From NCBI GenBank assembly GCA_964549505.1, contig CAZJVD010000014.1, positions 1-64,000 on the forward strand: 64,000 nt of DNA, given 5' to 3'. A model generated the notes under the pieces. It saw only the letters and a program-made list of their open reading frames with translations. It had not been told where the DNA came from and did not search any database. The translations under genes were made by a program, and so were the position numbers. The DNA comes from CAZJVD01 sp964549505. Its GTDB lineage: Bacteria > Bdellovibrionota > UBA1018 > CAZJVD01. Below are positions 23,885-32,921 of this stretch, piece by piece. Every line of letters starts with the position of its first letter. The first letter of the stretch is position 1.

Positions 23885-25837
23885 ATGAAGGCCTCTCATA
23901 AAACATTCGCTCTGTGGCTCGTAATCATCCTCGTGTTCGCGGCGCTCTTTCGCGTGTTTGACCCGGGCAGCCGTGGTCGCAGCGAGATCAAGTTTAGTCA
24001 GTTCATTCAGGATGTAAAAGAAGGCAAGATCGAAGAAGTCACGTTTAAGTCCGACAACATCATTGTTGGAACCTATAAGGAACCGCACTCCCCTCCAGCG
24101 GATGCCTTAGCACCGGCAAATCCTGGCAAACCGGCACAGAAGACGCGCGAGTTTTCGACCGTAGGCGATACATCGAACGCAAAAGTTTTTGAGATTCTCC
24201 AGGCCAATGGGCTGACGCCGAACTATGAGCGCGCCGAGAAGACGCCGATGTGGCAACAGATCGTGATCTCGTGGTTGCCGATGATTCTTTTGTTTCTGCT
24301 CTTTTTCTTGTTCATGCGCCAGCTTCAGGCCGGCGGTGGCAAAGCGATGTCCTTTGGTAAGTCGCGCGCGCGCATGCTCACCGAAGGAAAGAATAAGATC
24401 ACGTTTAAAGACGTTGCTGGCGTCGAAGAAGCCAAAGAAGAACTCGAAGAGATCATCGCGTTTCTAAAAGATCCAAAGAAGTTTACGAAACTTGGCGGAC
24501 GGATTCCTAAGGGCGTTTTGCTCATGGGACCTCCTGGAACAGGTAAGACGCTGCTGGCACGTGCGATTGCGGGCGAAGCAGGGGCTCCGTTTTTCTCAAT
24601 CTCCGGCTCTGACTTTGTAGAAATGTTCGTTGGTGTCGGCGCTTCACGCGTCCGCGATCTTTTTGAACAAGGGAAGAAACACGCACCGTGCATTATCTTT
24701 ATCGACGAAATCGATGCGGTCGGGCGCCATCGCGGCGCGGGACTCGGCGGCGGGCACGACGAACGCGAACAGACGTTGAACCAGCTTCTTGTTGAGATGG
24801 ACGGTTTCGAGTCAAACGAAGGCGTGATTTTGATCGCTGCGACCAACCGTGTGGACGTTCTCGATCCGGCTCTCTTACGACCAGGACGTTTTGATCGTCG
24901 CGTCGTGGTGAGTTTGCCCGATATCAAGGGCCGCGAAGAGATCCTAAAAGTTCACACAAAGAAAGTTCCGCTCACACCGGGTGTCGATCTCTCGATTATC
25001 GCACGCGGAACACCTGGATTTTCGGGCGCGGATCTCGCCAATCTTGTTAACGAAGCAGCACTGATCGCGGCTCGAATGAACAAGCGGTCGGTTTCGCTGT
25101 CCGATCTCGAAGGCGCAAAAGATAAAGTGCTCATGGGTGTGGAACGCAAGAGCATGGTTCTGTCCGACATGGAAAAGAAGACGACGGCCTACCACGAAGC
25201 CGGACATGCGCTGGTCGGTAAGAGTCTCGAAGGCACCGATCCGATCCACAAAGTCACGATCATCCCACGCGGACGCGCTCTGGGACTCACGCAGACGCTA
25301 CCGAAGGAAGATCGCTTGAGCCTGGACAAGGTTAAGGCCGAGAACATGATCTCGTTCTTAATGGGTGGTCGAATTGCCGAAGAGCTTGTTCTGGACCAAA
25401 AGACGACAGGAGCTGGCAACGACATTGAACGCGCGACGGAGATCGCTCGCAAGATGGTTTGCGAATGGGGCATGAGTGACGTCCTTGGACCTCTGTCGTA
25501 CGGCGCGAAGGAAGGCGAGATCTTCTTGGGCCGCGATATGACCCAGAGCCGTGACTTCTCGGAGCAGACGGCTCAAGTCATCGATCGCGAGATCCGAACC
25601 ATCGTGGTTCGAAACTACGATCGCGCACGCAAGATTCTGGAAGAAAGACTTGCGACACTACACGCCCTTGCTGGAGCGTTGCTTGAATTTGAAACATTGA
25701 CGGGTGACGAAGTGGATACGATTCTTCGCGGCGAGAAAGTCGTACGCAAGGAAGAGCCATCCACGCCAGAGGATTCGTCGTCGGGACAGATGAGCCCTGT
25801 CGGTGGCTCAGGAAACCCCACGCCCGTCCCGGCGTAA
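23885..25837 (+). CDS. ftsH: ATP-dependent zinc metalloprotease FtsH
   Basis: 650 residues, membrane-anchored AAA+ protease for membrane and regulatory proteins. Two membrane helices (about 9-24 and 121-143) flank a periplasmic domain. Walker A GPPGTGKT is at about 215-222, Walker B IIFIDEID near 273, and the second-region-of-homology ATNRVDVLDPALLRPGRFDR near 320. The zinc site HEAGH is at about 437-441, with the third ligand in TTGAGNDIERAT. The C-terminal tail is Pro/Ser-rich. GGTGGAG precedes the ATG. It leads into cdaA as in related genomes, though without the folP gene often found between them. Confidence 0.98.
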   Translation: MKASHKTFALWLVIILVFAALFRVFDPGSRGRSEIKFSQFIQDVKEGKIEEVTFKSDNIIVGTYKEPHSPPADALAPANPGKPAQKTREFSTVGDTSNAKVFEILQANGLTPNYERAEKTPMWQQIVISWLPMILLFLLFFLFMRQLQAGGGKAMSFGKSRARMLTEGKNKITFKDVAGVEEAKEELEEIIAFLKDPKKFTKLGGRIPKGVLLMGPPGTGKTLLARAIAGEAGAPFFSISGSDFVEMFVGVGASRVRDLFEQGKKHAPCIIFIDEIDAVGRHRGAGLGGGHDEREQTLNQLLVEMDGFESNEGVILIAATNRVDVLDPALLRPGRFDRRVVVSLPDIKGREEILKVHTKKVPLTPGVDLSIIARGTPGFSGADLANLVNEAALIAARMNKRSVSLSDLEGAKDKVLMGVERKSMVLSDMEKKTTAYHEAGHALVGKSLEGTDPIHKVTIIPRGRALGLTQTLPKEDRLSLDKVKAENMISFLMGGRIAEELVLDQKTTGAGNDIERATEIARKMVCEWGMSDVLGPLSYGAKEGEIFLGRDMTQSRDFSEQTAQVIDREIRTIVVRNYDRARKILEERLATLHALAGALLEFETLTGDEVDTILRGEKVVRKEEPSTPEDSSSGQMSPVGGSGNPTPVPA

Positions 25838-25867
25838 ACGTAGTCAGGAGAGGGTAGCTCGAGGCGC

Positions 25868-26698
25868 GTGAAACAGCTCCTGGAACTCATCTCGACGAAT
25901 TTAAGACTGATCGATCTTCTCGACGTCGTTCTCGTCGCGCTGATTATTTATCGTGTGTTGACGTTGATCAAAGGCACACGTGCAATGCAGATGATTACCG
26001 GCCTCGGTATCCTCGGCGTCGCGTTTCTGCTTTCCCAGAGCTTCAATCTTTTCACAACCCATTGGGTGCTCGGGCACTTTTTTGACTATCTCATTTTGAT
26101 CGTGATCGTACTTTTTCAGGACGATCTGCGACGCGGACTTACGTTTGTCGGGAGAAATCCGTTTTTTTCAACCGCGACTCAGGTCGAAGAGATCGAACTC
26201 ATCGAAGAGATCACGTCGGCATCGATACGAATGGCATCCGAACGGCGTGGTGCTTTGATTGTTTTAGAACGTGAGACAGGGCTCAAGAATTTTATCGATA
26301 CGGGTTCGCAGATTGATTCGCGCGTGAAATCTGAACTTTTGTTTTCGATCTTCTCACCGCATTCTCCGATTCACGACGGAGCGGTGATTATTTCTGGTGG
26401 GCGTGTGGCTGCAGCAGGATGTTTTCTCCCGCTTTCGATGGATCCCGGTATCGACAAACGCTTCGGAACACGTCACCGCGCGGCTTTTGGAATCACGGAA
26501 GACACGGACGCGATCGTCATTCTGGTGAGTGAAGAAGTCGGCGCCGTTCATCTTATTAAGAGCGGAAAGATTACGATGAATCTCTCCGAGCAAGATCTCC
26601 GACAGTGTCTGACAGCACTCTTAGACGTCCACGCCGGCCCAAACGGACTTCCCAAGCGCTTTAAAGGTTGGATCCAATCGTTGCGAGGGCGGCAGTGA
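25868..26698 (+). CDS. cdaA: Diadenylate cyclase CdaA
   Basis: 276 residues. Condenses two ATP to cyclic di-AMP. Three membrane helices (about 16-100, with LIIYRVLTLIKGT and FDYLILIVIVLFQDDLRR) precede the DAC domain. The two catalytic motifs are intact: SPIHDGAVII (DGA about 169-171) and FGTRHRAAFGI (RHR about 201-203). The start is a GTG at 25868. The next gene is its usual membrane partner CdaR, and glmM follows, the cdaA-cdaR-glmM order known from Firmicutes and other lineages. c-di-AMP usually controls potassium and osmolyte balance; targets are not visible here. Confidence 0.96.
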   Translation: MKQLLELISTNLRLIDLLDVVLVALIIYRVLTLIKGTRAMQMITGLGILGVAFLLSQSFNLFTTHWVLGHFFDYLILIVIVLFQDDLRRGLTFVGRNPFFSTATQVEEIELIEEITSASIRMASERRGALIVLERETGLKNFIDTGSQIDSRVKSELLFSIFSPHSPIHDGAVIISGGRVAAAGCFLPLSMDPGIDKRFGTRHRAAFGITEDTDAIVILVSEEVGAVHLIKSGKITMNLSEQDLRQCLTALLDVHAGPNGLPKRFKGWIQSLRGRQ

Positions 26699-27603
26699 AG
26701 TTATTTTCTTGGCTCACCGAAAATGCTGCGCTCAAGATCGTGGCGTTCGGAATCGCCTTTTTGCTTTGGGTGATTATTTTGCGCAGTCAGAAGGTCGAGA
26801 TCGAAAAGGAAATTCCGATTCGTGTAACGACGGCCGAAAACGTGATGCTTGGAAACGATGTTCCGAAGAAGGTGACCTTTCGCCTGCTCGGTCCGAAAGG
26901 GTTTCTCCAGCAGATCCTTGAAAAAAATGTCCGACCGATCGAAGTGAACCTCAAGGCGAGTCAGCCCGGGCTGATCACGTATCGCTTTTTTCCTAACGAT
27001 ATCAGTGGGCTCCCGGCTAATGTTGAAGTGACTTCGATCAACCCAGCGACGCTCTTTGTGAGGCTCGAGGAAGCGCAGAGTCGCGAGCTTCCGGTGAAGC
27101 CAGAGTTGCTTGGAACCTTGCCCGATGGCTACCGGATCAAGCGCATTGCGGTTGAACCGCCCCTCGTCCGTATTCGGGGACCTCAGTCCCGGATTGATCG
27201 CATCAAGGAGATTCATCTTAAACCACTGGATGTATCTGAATTGACCAGCCGATTTGAAGGCGCCGTCGAAATCGACGCGGAACGCGCCAAGGTAGAACTC
27301 GAAGGCGATACGCCACGTCTCATCGTGGAAGTGGAAGAAGTCGAGTCCACCTTCAAAATCCGAAACGTTCCGGTCACGGTTCGTTCCCAGCATCAGTTTT
27401 CGATCAGTGATCCGAAGGCCATTTTGTTCGTTCGTGCAACTGCCGGAAGCCTGCAGGGCTGGGATCAGACGAAGCTATCGATTGAGCTCGACTTAAAGGC
27501 GCGAAAAAAGGGCCGCTATCAGGAGAAACTGAGGCCGGAGCTCCCGGCTGGAGTAAAGCTGGTGCGGACGGTCCCGGAACGCGTCACGGTCACTCTCTAT
27601 TAG
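26695..27603 (+). CDS. cdaR: YbbR-domain regulator of CdaA (CdaR)
   Basis: 302 residues from the GTG at 26695, which overlaps the cdaA stop by 4 bases and has GAGGG upstream. A TTG start nine codons earlier is less likely. One membrane helix (about 12-30, LKIVAFGIAFLLWVIIL) is followed by YbbR repeats, each with a PVKPELLGTLPDGYRIKRI- or VPVTVR-type beta element and VRIRGPQSRIDRI. YbbR proteins bind and modulate CdaA at the membrane surface. Confidence 0.88.
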   Translation: MKLFSWLTENAALKIVAFGIAFLLWVIILRSQKVEIEKEIPIRVTTAENVMLGNDVPKKVTFRLLGPKGFLQQILEKNVRPIEVNLKASQPGLITYRFFPNDISGLPANVEVTSINPATLFVRLEEAQSRELPVKPELLGTLPDGYRIKRIAVEPPLVRIRGPQSRIDRIKEIHLKPLDVSELTSRFEGAVEIDAERAKVELEGDTPRLIVEVEEVESTFKIRNVPVTVRSQHQFSISDPKAILFVRATAGSLQGWDQTKLSIELDLKARKKGRYQEKLRPELPAGVKLVRTVPERVTVTLY

Positions 27604-27606
27604 GTT

Positions 27607-27630
27607 ACGCTCTATTAGCGAGCGTTTTTC
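27607..27630 (+). terminator. Intrinsic terminator between cdaR and glmM
   Basis: ACGCTC/GAGCGT forms a 6-bp stem with a 7-nt loop, followed by TTTTTC. It begins three bases after the cdaR stop. The CTCTATTAG of the cdaR end is repeated inside the hairpin, so a short direct duplication created part of it. It would separate cdaA-cdaR from glmM, partly or fully. Confidence 0.65.
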
Positions 27631-27654
27631 TGTGGTAATCACGAACTTATCGAT

Positions 27655-29070
27655 ATGAGCCGACTTTTTGGGACCGACGGCATTCGCGGACTTGCCAATG
27701 AATATCCGATGACCGGTGACTTAGCCATGGCTGTGGGACGCGCTGTCGCGCTCATGCTCCGTGAGCACCCCGAACTGTGCACGAAGAGCTCCTTGCCGGT
27801 CGGACTCAAGCCGCTGGAGTCACGTAAACCTGTCCGACGTCCCAAAGTGGTCGTTGGAAAAGACACCCGACTTGCGAACTACATGATCGAGACAGCGATT
27901 GTCTCGGGGCTCTGCTCGATGGGTGCCGATGCGATCATCATCGGACCGCTGCCTACGCCCGGCGTTGCGTTTGTCACACAGAGTATGCGTGCGGACGCGG
28001 GTATCATGATCTCGGCATCGCACAATCCGTATCATGACACGGGTATTAAGATTTTCGGGTCGGACGGCTACAAGCTACCCGACGCGTATGAAGAGAAACT
28101 CGAGAAGCTCGTTCAGGATTTCGATCTCAAGGGAGGTCTTCCGACGGGCGATCTCATCGGAAAAGCGTATCGGATCGAAGACGCGATCGGACGATACATT
28201 GTCTATCTCAAGACACTTTTACCGCGCGAACAAGATCTCTTGGGCATGCGCATTGTCGTCGATTGCGCCAATGGCGCCGCCTACAAAGTCGCTCCGCTCG
28301 TTTTCGAAGAGCTCGGTGCTGAAGTGATTCGCAAAGGCGTGGAACCCAACGGCCTCAATATCAACGAGAACTGCGGTGCGCTTCACCCTGAAGCTGTGGC
28401 AGCGGCGACAGCAGAGTACCGCGCTGACCTCGGTGTAGCACTGGACGGCGATGGCGATCGTTGTATCTTGTCAGACGAAAACGGCGAAATCGTCGACGGC
28501 GACCAGATGATTGGATTATGTGCGATCCAGATGCATCGCGAAGGACGTCTTGCGGGAAAAACCGTTGTGACGACCCCGATGTCCAATGTCGGCCTCGAAC
28601 TCACGCTCAAGGATCATGGGATTCAGATGTTGCGCGCGAATGTCGGCGATCGATACGTCGTCGAAACGATGCGAAAGCACGGCCTCAATCTCGGTGGTGA
28701 GCAATCCGGACACTTGATCTTTACGGACCATGCTCGTACGGGAGATGGAATCGTAGCTGCACTCAAGGTGATTGAAGCGATGCGCACGACAGGAAAAACT
28801 CTATCGGAACTCAAGCGCGAGATTCGATTGCTACCTCAGTTTCGAACGGACGTACGGGTCTCGAAAAAACTTCCTCTCGAAGATATCCCGGACATTCGCG
28901 CTTCGATGGACCGCGCACGCAGTGAGCTTGAAAACAAGGGACGGATTTTTGTTCGGTACTCAGGTACAGAGCCACTGGCTCGAATTTTAGTTGAAGGCGA
29001 AGACGCACTCGCCATCGAGCGGATCGCCGGGGACGTAAGAACCGTCGTGCAAAGGCACCTAGGGGTGTAG
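27655..29070 (+). CDS. glmM: Phosphoglucosamine mutase GlmM
   Basis: 471 residues; interconverts glucosamine-6-P and glucosamine-1-P for UDP-GlcNAc synthesis. LFGTDGIRG is at 4-12. The active-site phosphoserine loop GIMISASHNPYHDTGIKIFG is at about 117-136. The metal loop DGDGDRC is near 263-269, the sugar loop GGEQSGH near 345, and the phosphate loop RYSGTEPLARILVEG is at the C-terminus. It is about 25 residues longer than usual because of an insertion (about 42-65) between the first helix and the first strand. glmM follows cdaA-cdaR in many genomes, and GlmM can bind and inhibit CdaA. Confidence 0.96.
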   Translation: MSRLFGTDGIRGLANEYPMTGDLAMAVGRAVALMLREHPELCTKSSLPVGLKPLESRKPVRRPKVVVGKDTRLANYMIETAIVSGLCSMGADAIIIGPLPTPGVAFVTQSMRADAGIMISASHNPYHDTGIKIFGSDGYKLPDAYEEKLEKLVQDFDLKGGLPTGDLIGKAYRIEDAIGRYIVYLKTLLPREQDLLGMRIVVDCANGAAYKVAPLVFEELGAEVIRKGVEPNGLNINENCGALHPEAVAAATAEYRADLGVALDGDGDRCILSDENGEIVDGDQMIGLCAIQMHREGRLAGKTVVTTPMSNVGLELTLKDHGIQMLRANVGDRYVVETMRKHGLNLGGEQSGHLIFTDHARTGDGIVAALKVIEAMRTTGKTLSELKREIRLLPQFRTDVRVSKKLPLEDIPDIRASMDRARSELENKGRIFVRYSGTEPLARILVEGEDALAIERIAGDVRTVVQRHLGV

Positions 29071-29074
29071 TCCG

Positions 29075-29848
29075 ATGAGTGCAGCTGAGCCCACTCCACA
29101 GTCACCTCGGCTTGGCGTCAATATTGATCATATCGCGACGTTACGAGAGCTGCGGGGAACACCTTATCCTGATATTCTCTGGGCCGCACGCGCCGTTGCC
29201 GCTGGCGGTGCTGCAAGCTTAACGATTCACCTGCGCGAGGACCGACGACATATTCAGGATGCCGACGTAAAACTTCTCCGCGAACAGAGCCCTTTGCCGC
29301 TCAATCTCGAGATGTCCTGTGATCCCGAAATCGTCTCGATCGCACTGAAGATTCGCCCCGAGTGGGTTTGTCTTGTTCCCGAACGGCGCGAAGAAGTGAC
29401 GACAGAAGGTGGTCTCGATCTGAAGAAAAATCGTCTGAAGATTCTCAAGACGATTGCTCGCCTCAAGAAGGAGAGAATCAAAACCAGTCTCTTCGTCGAG
29501 CCGGCGTTACAGGCCGTACGCTCCGGACAAGCGCTCGGAGCCGATGCGCTCGAGTTTCACACGGGACGGTACGCAAAAGCCTCGCAGAGCAAGATGGCAA
29601 AGAAAGCCGAAAAAGAACTCGAGCGGCTCCAAGAAGCCGCTGGTTTTGCGGAACAGCTCGGCATGGGAGTACATGCGGGACACGGCATCGACTATGTCAA
29701 CGTGCGCGATCTGGCTCGTTTGCGATCGATCAAACATCATCTTCTTTTCCAAGAGTTCAATATCGGGCATAGTATCGTCTGCAAAGCCACTGAAGTCGGA
29801 CTAGAAACAGCCGTTCGTCAAATGAAAGTGCTCATTACCGCTCCATAG
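29075..29848 (+). CDS. pdxJ: Pyridoxine 5'-phosphate synthase PdxJ
   Basis: 257 residues. Condenses 1-deoxyxylulose 5-phosphate with 3-amino-2-oxopropyl phosphate to form pyridoxine 5'-phosphate. LGVNIDHIATLRELRGTPYPD is the N-terminal active-site strand (shortened here by reading). HLREDRRHIQD, VCLVPERREEVTTEGGLD, GADALEFHTGRYA and VHAGHGIDYVNV are all PdxJ motifs. The start ATG is four bases after the glmM stop. No other vitamin B6 gene is in view. Confidence 0.97.
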   Translation: MSAAEPTPQSPRLGVNIDHIATLRELRGTPYPDILWAARAVAAGGAASLTIHLREDRRHIQDADVKLLREQSPLPLNLEMSCDPEIVSIALKIRPEWVCLVPERREEVTTEGGLDLKKNRLKILKTIARLKKERIKTSLFVEPALQAVRSGQALGADALEFHTGRYAKASQSKMAKKAEKELERLQEAAGFAEQLGMGVHAGHGIDYVNVRDLARLRSIKHHLLFQEFNIGHSIVCKATEVGLETAVRQMKVLITAP

Positions 29849-29877
29849 GATGCTTAGGGACACTTAGGAAAACCATC

Positions 29878-31473
29878 ATGATTCGAATCACGACTGCTAA
29901 CGAAAACCGCGAGCTTGATCGAATTGCTGATCAAGAATATGGCATCGATGTACCGATGTTGATGGAAAACGCAGGGCGCGCGGCGGCTTCGGCGCTCCTC
30001 CATGACTTTCCGGGAGCGGGTATCGACACCGAGGTTCTTGTTTTTGCCGGCAAAGGCAATAACGCAGGCGACGCGTTCGTCGTCGCGCGACGCTTACTCT
30101 GCCTCGAGCGCAAAGTACGGATTTTCACGCTCTGTCCTCCCGGGTCTTACAAAGGGGCCTCGCGACGCAACCTCGAGATCTTAGAACGTCTCAAAGCCAA
30201 GATTGTCGCGCTCGAAACGGGTACAGAACTGGCGTCTTTTTTTGAGAAGTCCAATCGCCGCTTCACGATTGTCGATGGGATTTTGGGCACCGGACTGAAG
30301 GGCGATCTCGAGGGGTTGTTCTACGACGTCGTTCAGGTCATCAACAAACAAGGTTTTTCTGAGGTTGTCGCGCTCGATATACCTAGCGGAGTGAACGGCG
30401 ATACGGGAGCCGTGCACGGAGCGTCGATTCAAGCCACGCTCACGGTGTCGTTTGGGTTTCCAAAGGTCGGACACTTCCTGCCGCCCGGCGCTTCTCGCCG
30501 GGGCCAGCTGGTGAACGTCGATATTTCGTTGCCTCCTCGCTTCCGCAAGGAAGGCGATAAGTTTCTCGTGACGATGGAGCCGATTGTGGCTCTCCTGAAG
30601 GATCGCGATCAATACGGACACAAGAACTCTTTTGGACACACGCTCCTGATTGGTGGAAGCCCTGGGCTGATGGGCGCGATCGCCATGTCCGCGCGTGCTG
30701 CTCATCGCATGGGTACGGGTCTCGTAACGATTGCCAGCTGGGAAGACTGTATTCCGATGCTCGCTCCCCGCATTCCTGATGAAACGATGGTGGTGCCGAT
30801 CGTCACCGAAGGCCCCGCTGTCGAGACGTATAAGAAAATTCTACCGCGTTACACGAGTCTCGTACTTGGACCCGGTCTCGGAAAGCGTGAGAAGTCAGCT
30901 ACCGTCATTGCCGGCGTGCTCGAAGCGTATCGCGGACCGATTGTACTCGATGCCGACGCTCTCAATGTTATCGCAACGAATAATCTCTTCGATCATGTGC
31001 GCGATCGCCGCGCCCCCACGGTTCTAACACCACATCCGGGCGAGATGGCGCGTCTCCTCGGCGTTGAAAAAGCAGAAGTGCTCGCAGATCCCATCGCTTC
31101 GGTTCGAGCGCTGGCTGCTAAAACGCACGGAGTAGTACTTCTCAAGGGCGCCTGCACGATCATGGGGACGATCGACAATGTCGTTTATCTCAATCACTAT
31201 CCCAACGACGGGATGGCGACTGCAGGTAGTGGTGATGTACTTGCCGGAATGATCGGCGGACTGCTGGGACAGGAGCTCGAAGCGCTGGCCGGAACACGTC
31301 TCGGGGTTTACCTACACAGTCTTGCGGGGGCTCTGGCGGCTGATCTCAAAGGTCACCGCAGCATGACGGCTTCTGACATCATCGATGGTATTTCGAATGC
31401 CTTCCTCAAAATCAAAAAAACAAAAGAGAGCCAGCAACCGGGACCGGGCGCTGGCCGCGTTCGACTACTCTGA
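29878..31473 (+). CDS. nnr: Bifunctional NAD(P)HX epimerase/dehydratase
   Basis: 531 residues, the fused YjeF form. The N-terminal epimerase domain (about 1-215) has DVPMLMENAGRAA, VFAGKGNNAGDAFVVARRL and DIPSGVNGDTG. The C-terminal ADP-dependent dehydratase domain (about 225-510) has HTLLIGGSPGLMGAIAMSARA, LDADALN, TPHPGEMARLLG and GMATAGSGDVLAGMIGGLLG. It repairs hydrated NADH and NADPH. It overlaps tsaE by about 80 bases in another frame. Confidence 0.96.
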   Translation: MIRITTANENRELDRIADQEYGIDVPMLMENAGRAAASALLHDFPGAGIDTEVLVFAGKGNNAGDAFVVARRLLCLERKVRIFTLCPPGSYKGASRRNLEILERLKAKIVALETGTELASFFEKSNRRFTIVDGILGTGLKGDLEGLFYDVVQVINKQGFSEVVALDIPSGVNGDTGAVHGASIQATLTVSFGFPKVGHFLPPGASRRGQLVNVDISLPPRFRKEGDKFLVTMEPIVALLKDRDQYGHKNSFGHTLLIGGSPGLMGAIAMSARAAHRMGTGLVTIASWEDCIPMLAPRIPDETMVVPIVTEGPAVETYKKILPRYTSLVLGPGLGKREKSATVIAGVLEAYRGPIVLDADALNVIATNNLFDHVRDRRAPTVLTPHPGEMARLLGVEKAEVLADPIASVRALAAKTHGVVLLKGACTIMGTIDNVVYLNHYPNDGMATAGSGDVLAGMIGGLLGQELEALAGTRLGVYLHSLAGALAADLKGHRSMTASDIIDGISNAFLKIKKTKESQQPGPGAGRVRLL

Positions 31474-31921
31474 GCACGAAACTCGAGAGGTAGCTGATCG
31501 CATTCTTGCGAAGATCAACGTTCCTGCTGGAAACGCGGCGTGGATTCTGTTGCAGGGCGAGCTTGGCGCCGGCAAGACGACCTTGGCTCAGGCATTACTG
31601 GAGGCACTCGGGGTCACGGTTTCGCCAGGAGGAAGTCCCACGTTTCCGATTGCGCATGTGTACACGACCGGGACTTCGCTGCCGGTGATTCACGCAGACT
31701 TCTATCGCCTGGTACACGAAACCGAACTCGCCGAACGCGGCATCTTAGACACGATGTGGGATCCCAGCGCCTGGGTCCTGATCGAGTGGCCGGATCGATT
31801 TCCGGGATTTGTCACTCAGATTGCGAAACGCTCTTTGAAATCGAGCTTTGTGATCGAACTACGAGAAGCGAGCGACGATCGCCGACATCTCGTTTTGAAG
31901 CGAAACAAGAGCACGCCTTAA
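31385..31921 (+). CDS. tsaE: tRNA threonylcarbamoyladenosine biosynthesis ATPase TsaE
   Basis: 178 residues. Walker A GELGAGKTTLAQALL is near 58. SPTFPIAHVY and HADFYRL are the switch and nucleotide-contact motifs. WVLIEWPDRF closes the fold. TsaE works with TsaB and TsaD to make t6A37 in tRNAs reading ANN codons. The start is uncertain: ATG at 31385 or ATG at 31397, both inside nnr and both without a clear ribosome binding site. The N-terminal ~20 residues are basic and probably unstructured. Confidence 0.93.
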   Translation: MVFRMPSSKSKKQKRASNRDRALAAFDYSEHETREVADRILAKINVPAGNAAWILLQGELGAGKTTLAQALLEALGVTVSPGGSPTFPIAHVYTTGTSLPVIHADFYRLVHETELAERGILDTMWDPSAWVLIEWPDRFPGFVTQIAKRSLKSSFVIELREASDDRRHLVLKRNKSTP

Positions 31922-32631
31922 GCTGCAAGACCGATCGGTTCGGATTTGGCAACCGAGAGAATCGATAGAATCTCGGCGTTTTTCTTTTTTGCGGCCTCGC
32001 TGGTGAAAACGATCAAAAGTCCGCGACAGGCTTTTGTCGTGCCCACGCGAAAGATTTGACCGACCTCTCCGGAACGCAAACCAAGGCCGGAGCGTATCCA
32101 CACTGGAGCGCCCTTCGTGAAGTCCGCAACACCAGTTTCAAGAAGCGCTTTCCAGATCTCTTTCGAAAACGCTGGATTCCATGCGAGTCCGCGCCAGAAC
32201 GGTTCTAAAATCCTGTCCCCATAGAAACCGGAAGCCAGAAACTTGGGAAGATCGCCAGAATTCTTGGGTTTCTCGAGTTGAACATACACGGCGCGATGCA
32301 GCCCTGAGGTTTTGAGAATCTTGATCGTCTGGGCGATCGGATGATCGTTGCCGTCAATCTTTGCGTCAATCCAGTGATGAACCGGCCCCTGCTGGCCGGT
32401 AGCGGGCGTTGACGGTGGCACGCCAGCAAATGACTTCGTCTTCTCTTCGATAATCTTCGAGATCTCACCGATCGGAATCTCGGGTAAGACCGGCGGTTTC
32501 TTCTCCTCAGCCACGGTGAGCTGCGTGCGCTCAAACTCCGGGTCACCTGGCGCCGGGAGCTTCTTACGTCGCAGCAGGGACGTGATGGAAGGAATCGTGT
32601 TACTCGTCTTATCAAATTCTTCTTTCGCCAT
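31918..32631 (-). CDS. Conserved-looking cytoplasmic protein of unknown function
   Basis: 237 residues with no signal peptide or membrane helix. The start is well defined: AAAAGGTG lies 5 bases before the ATG. The N-terminal ~90 residues are charged and proline-rich (PAPGDPEFE, KKPPVLPEIPIGEIS), probably disordered. The C-terminal ~140 residues look globular (HRAVYVQLEKP, FWRGLAWNPAFSKEIWKALL, RSGEVGQIFRVG, RGLLIVFTSEAA). The family is not recognised. The stop overlaps the tsaE stop by four bases, tail to tail. Confidence 0.7.
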   Translation of the reverse strand: MAKEEFDKTSNTIPSITSLLRRKKLPAPGDPEFERTQLTVAEEKKPPVLPEIPIGEISKIIEEKTKSFAGVPPSTPATGQQGPVHHWIDAKIDGNDHPIAQTIKILKTSGLHRAVYVQLEKPKNSGDLPKFLASGFYGDRILEPFWRGLAWNPAFSKEIWKALLETGVADFTKGAPVWIRSGLGLRSGEVGQIFRVGTTKACRGLLIVFTSEAAKKKNAEILSILSVAKSEPIGLAA

Positions 32632-32832
32632 AACCGCACCTTTTCATCGTTTTCAAAGCCGACATTTTCGGTTGAAACTCAAACGAATCATGTCGCAGAA
32701 AACTTCCTTTCCGCATCGGTCGGTGGAGGCAAACACTGTAATTCCTGACAGTACGTTCTTTTATAAGTACTTTAATTTATTGTATTTTAATAAACGCCGC
32801 TGTTAATTACCGACTGGTTTTATAGGAAATAA

Positions 32833-32865
32833 GTAGTTGACGCGTAAACTACAGCATGATAATTC
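32833..32865 (+). promoter_or_regulatory. rrf2 promoter with an inverted repeat over the -35
   Basis: TTGACG (32837-32842), a 17-base spacer and TAATTC (32860-32865); GATAAT two bases earlier is an alternative -10. An inverted repeat GTAGTT-N8-AACTAC (32833-32852) covers the -35. That is where an Rrf2-type regulator could bind to control its own operon. The rest of the 290-base gap 32632-32921 is AT-rich with nothing else recognised. Confidence 0.5.
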
Positions 32866-32921
32866 CAAGCTAGGTTTTTTTGAGAGGTGATGGGTCAGTT
32901 GGTGGATAGGAAGGGAAGAAA

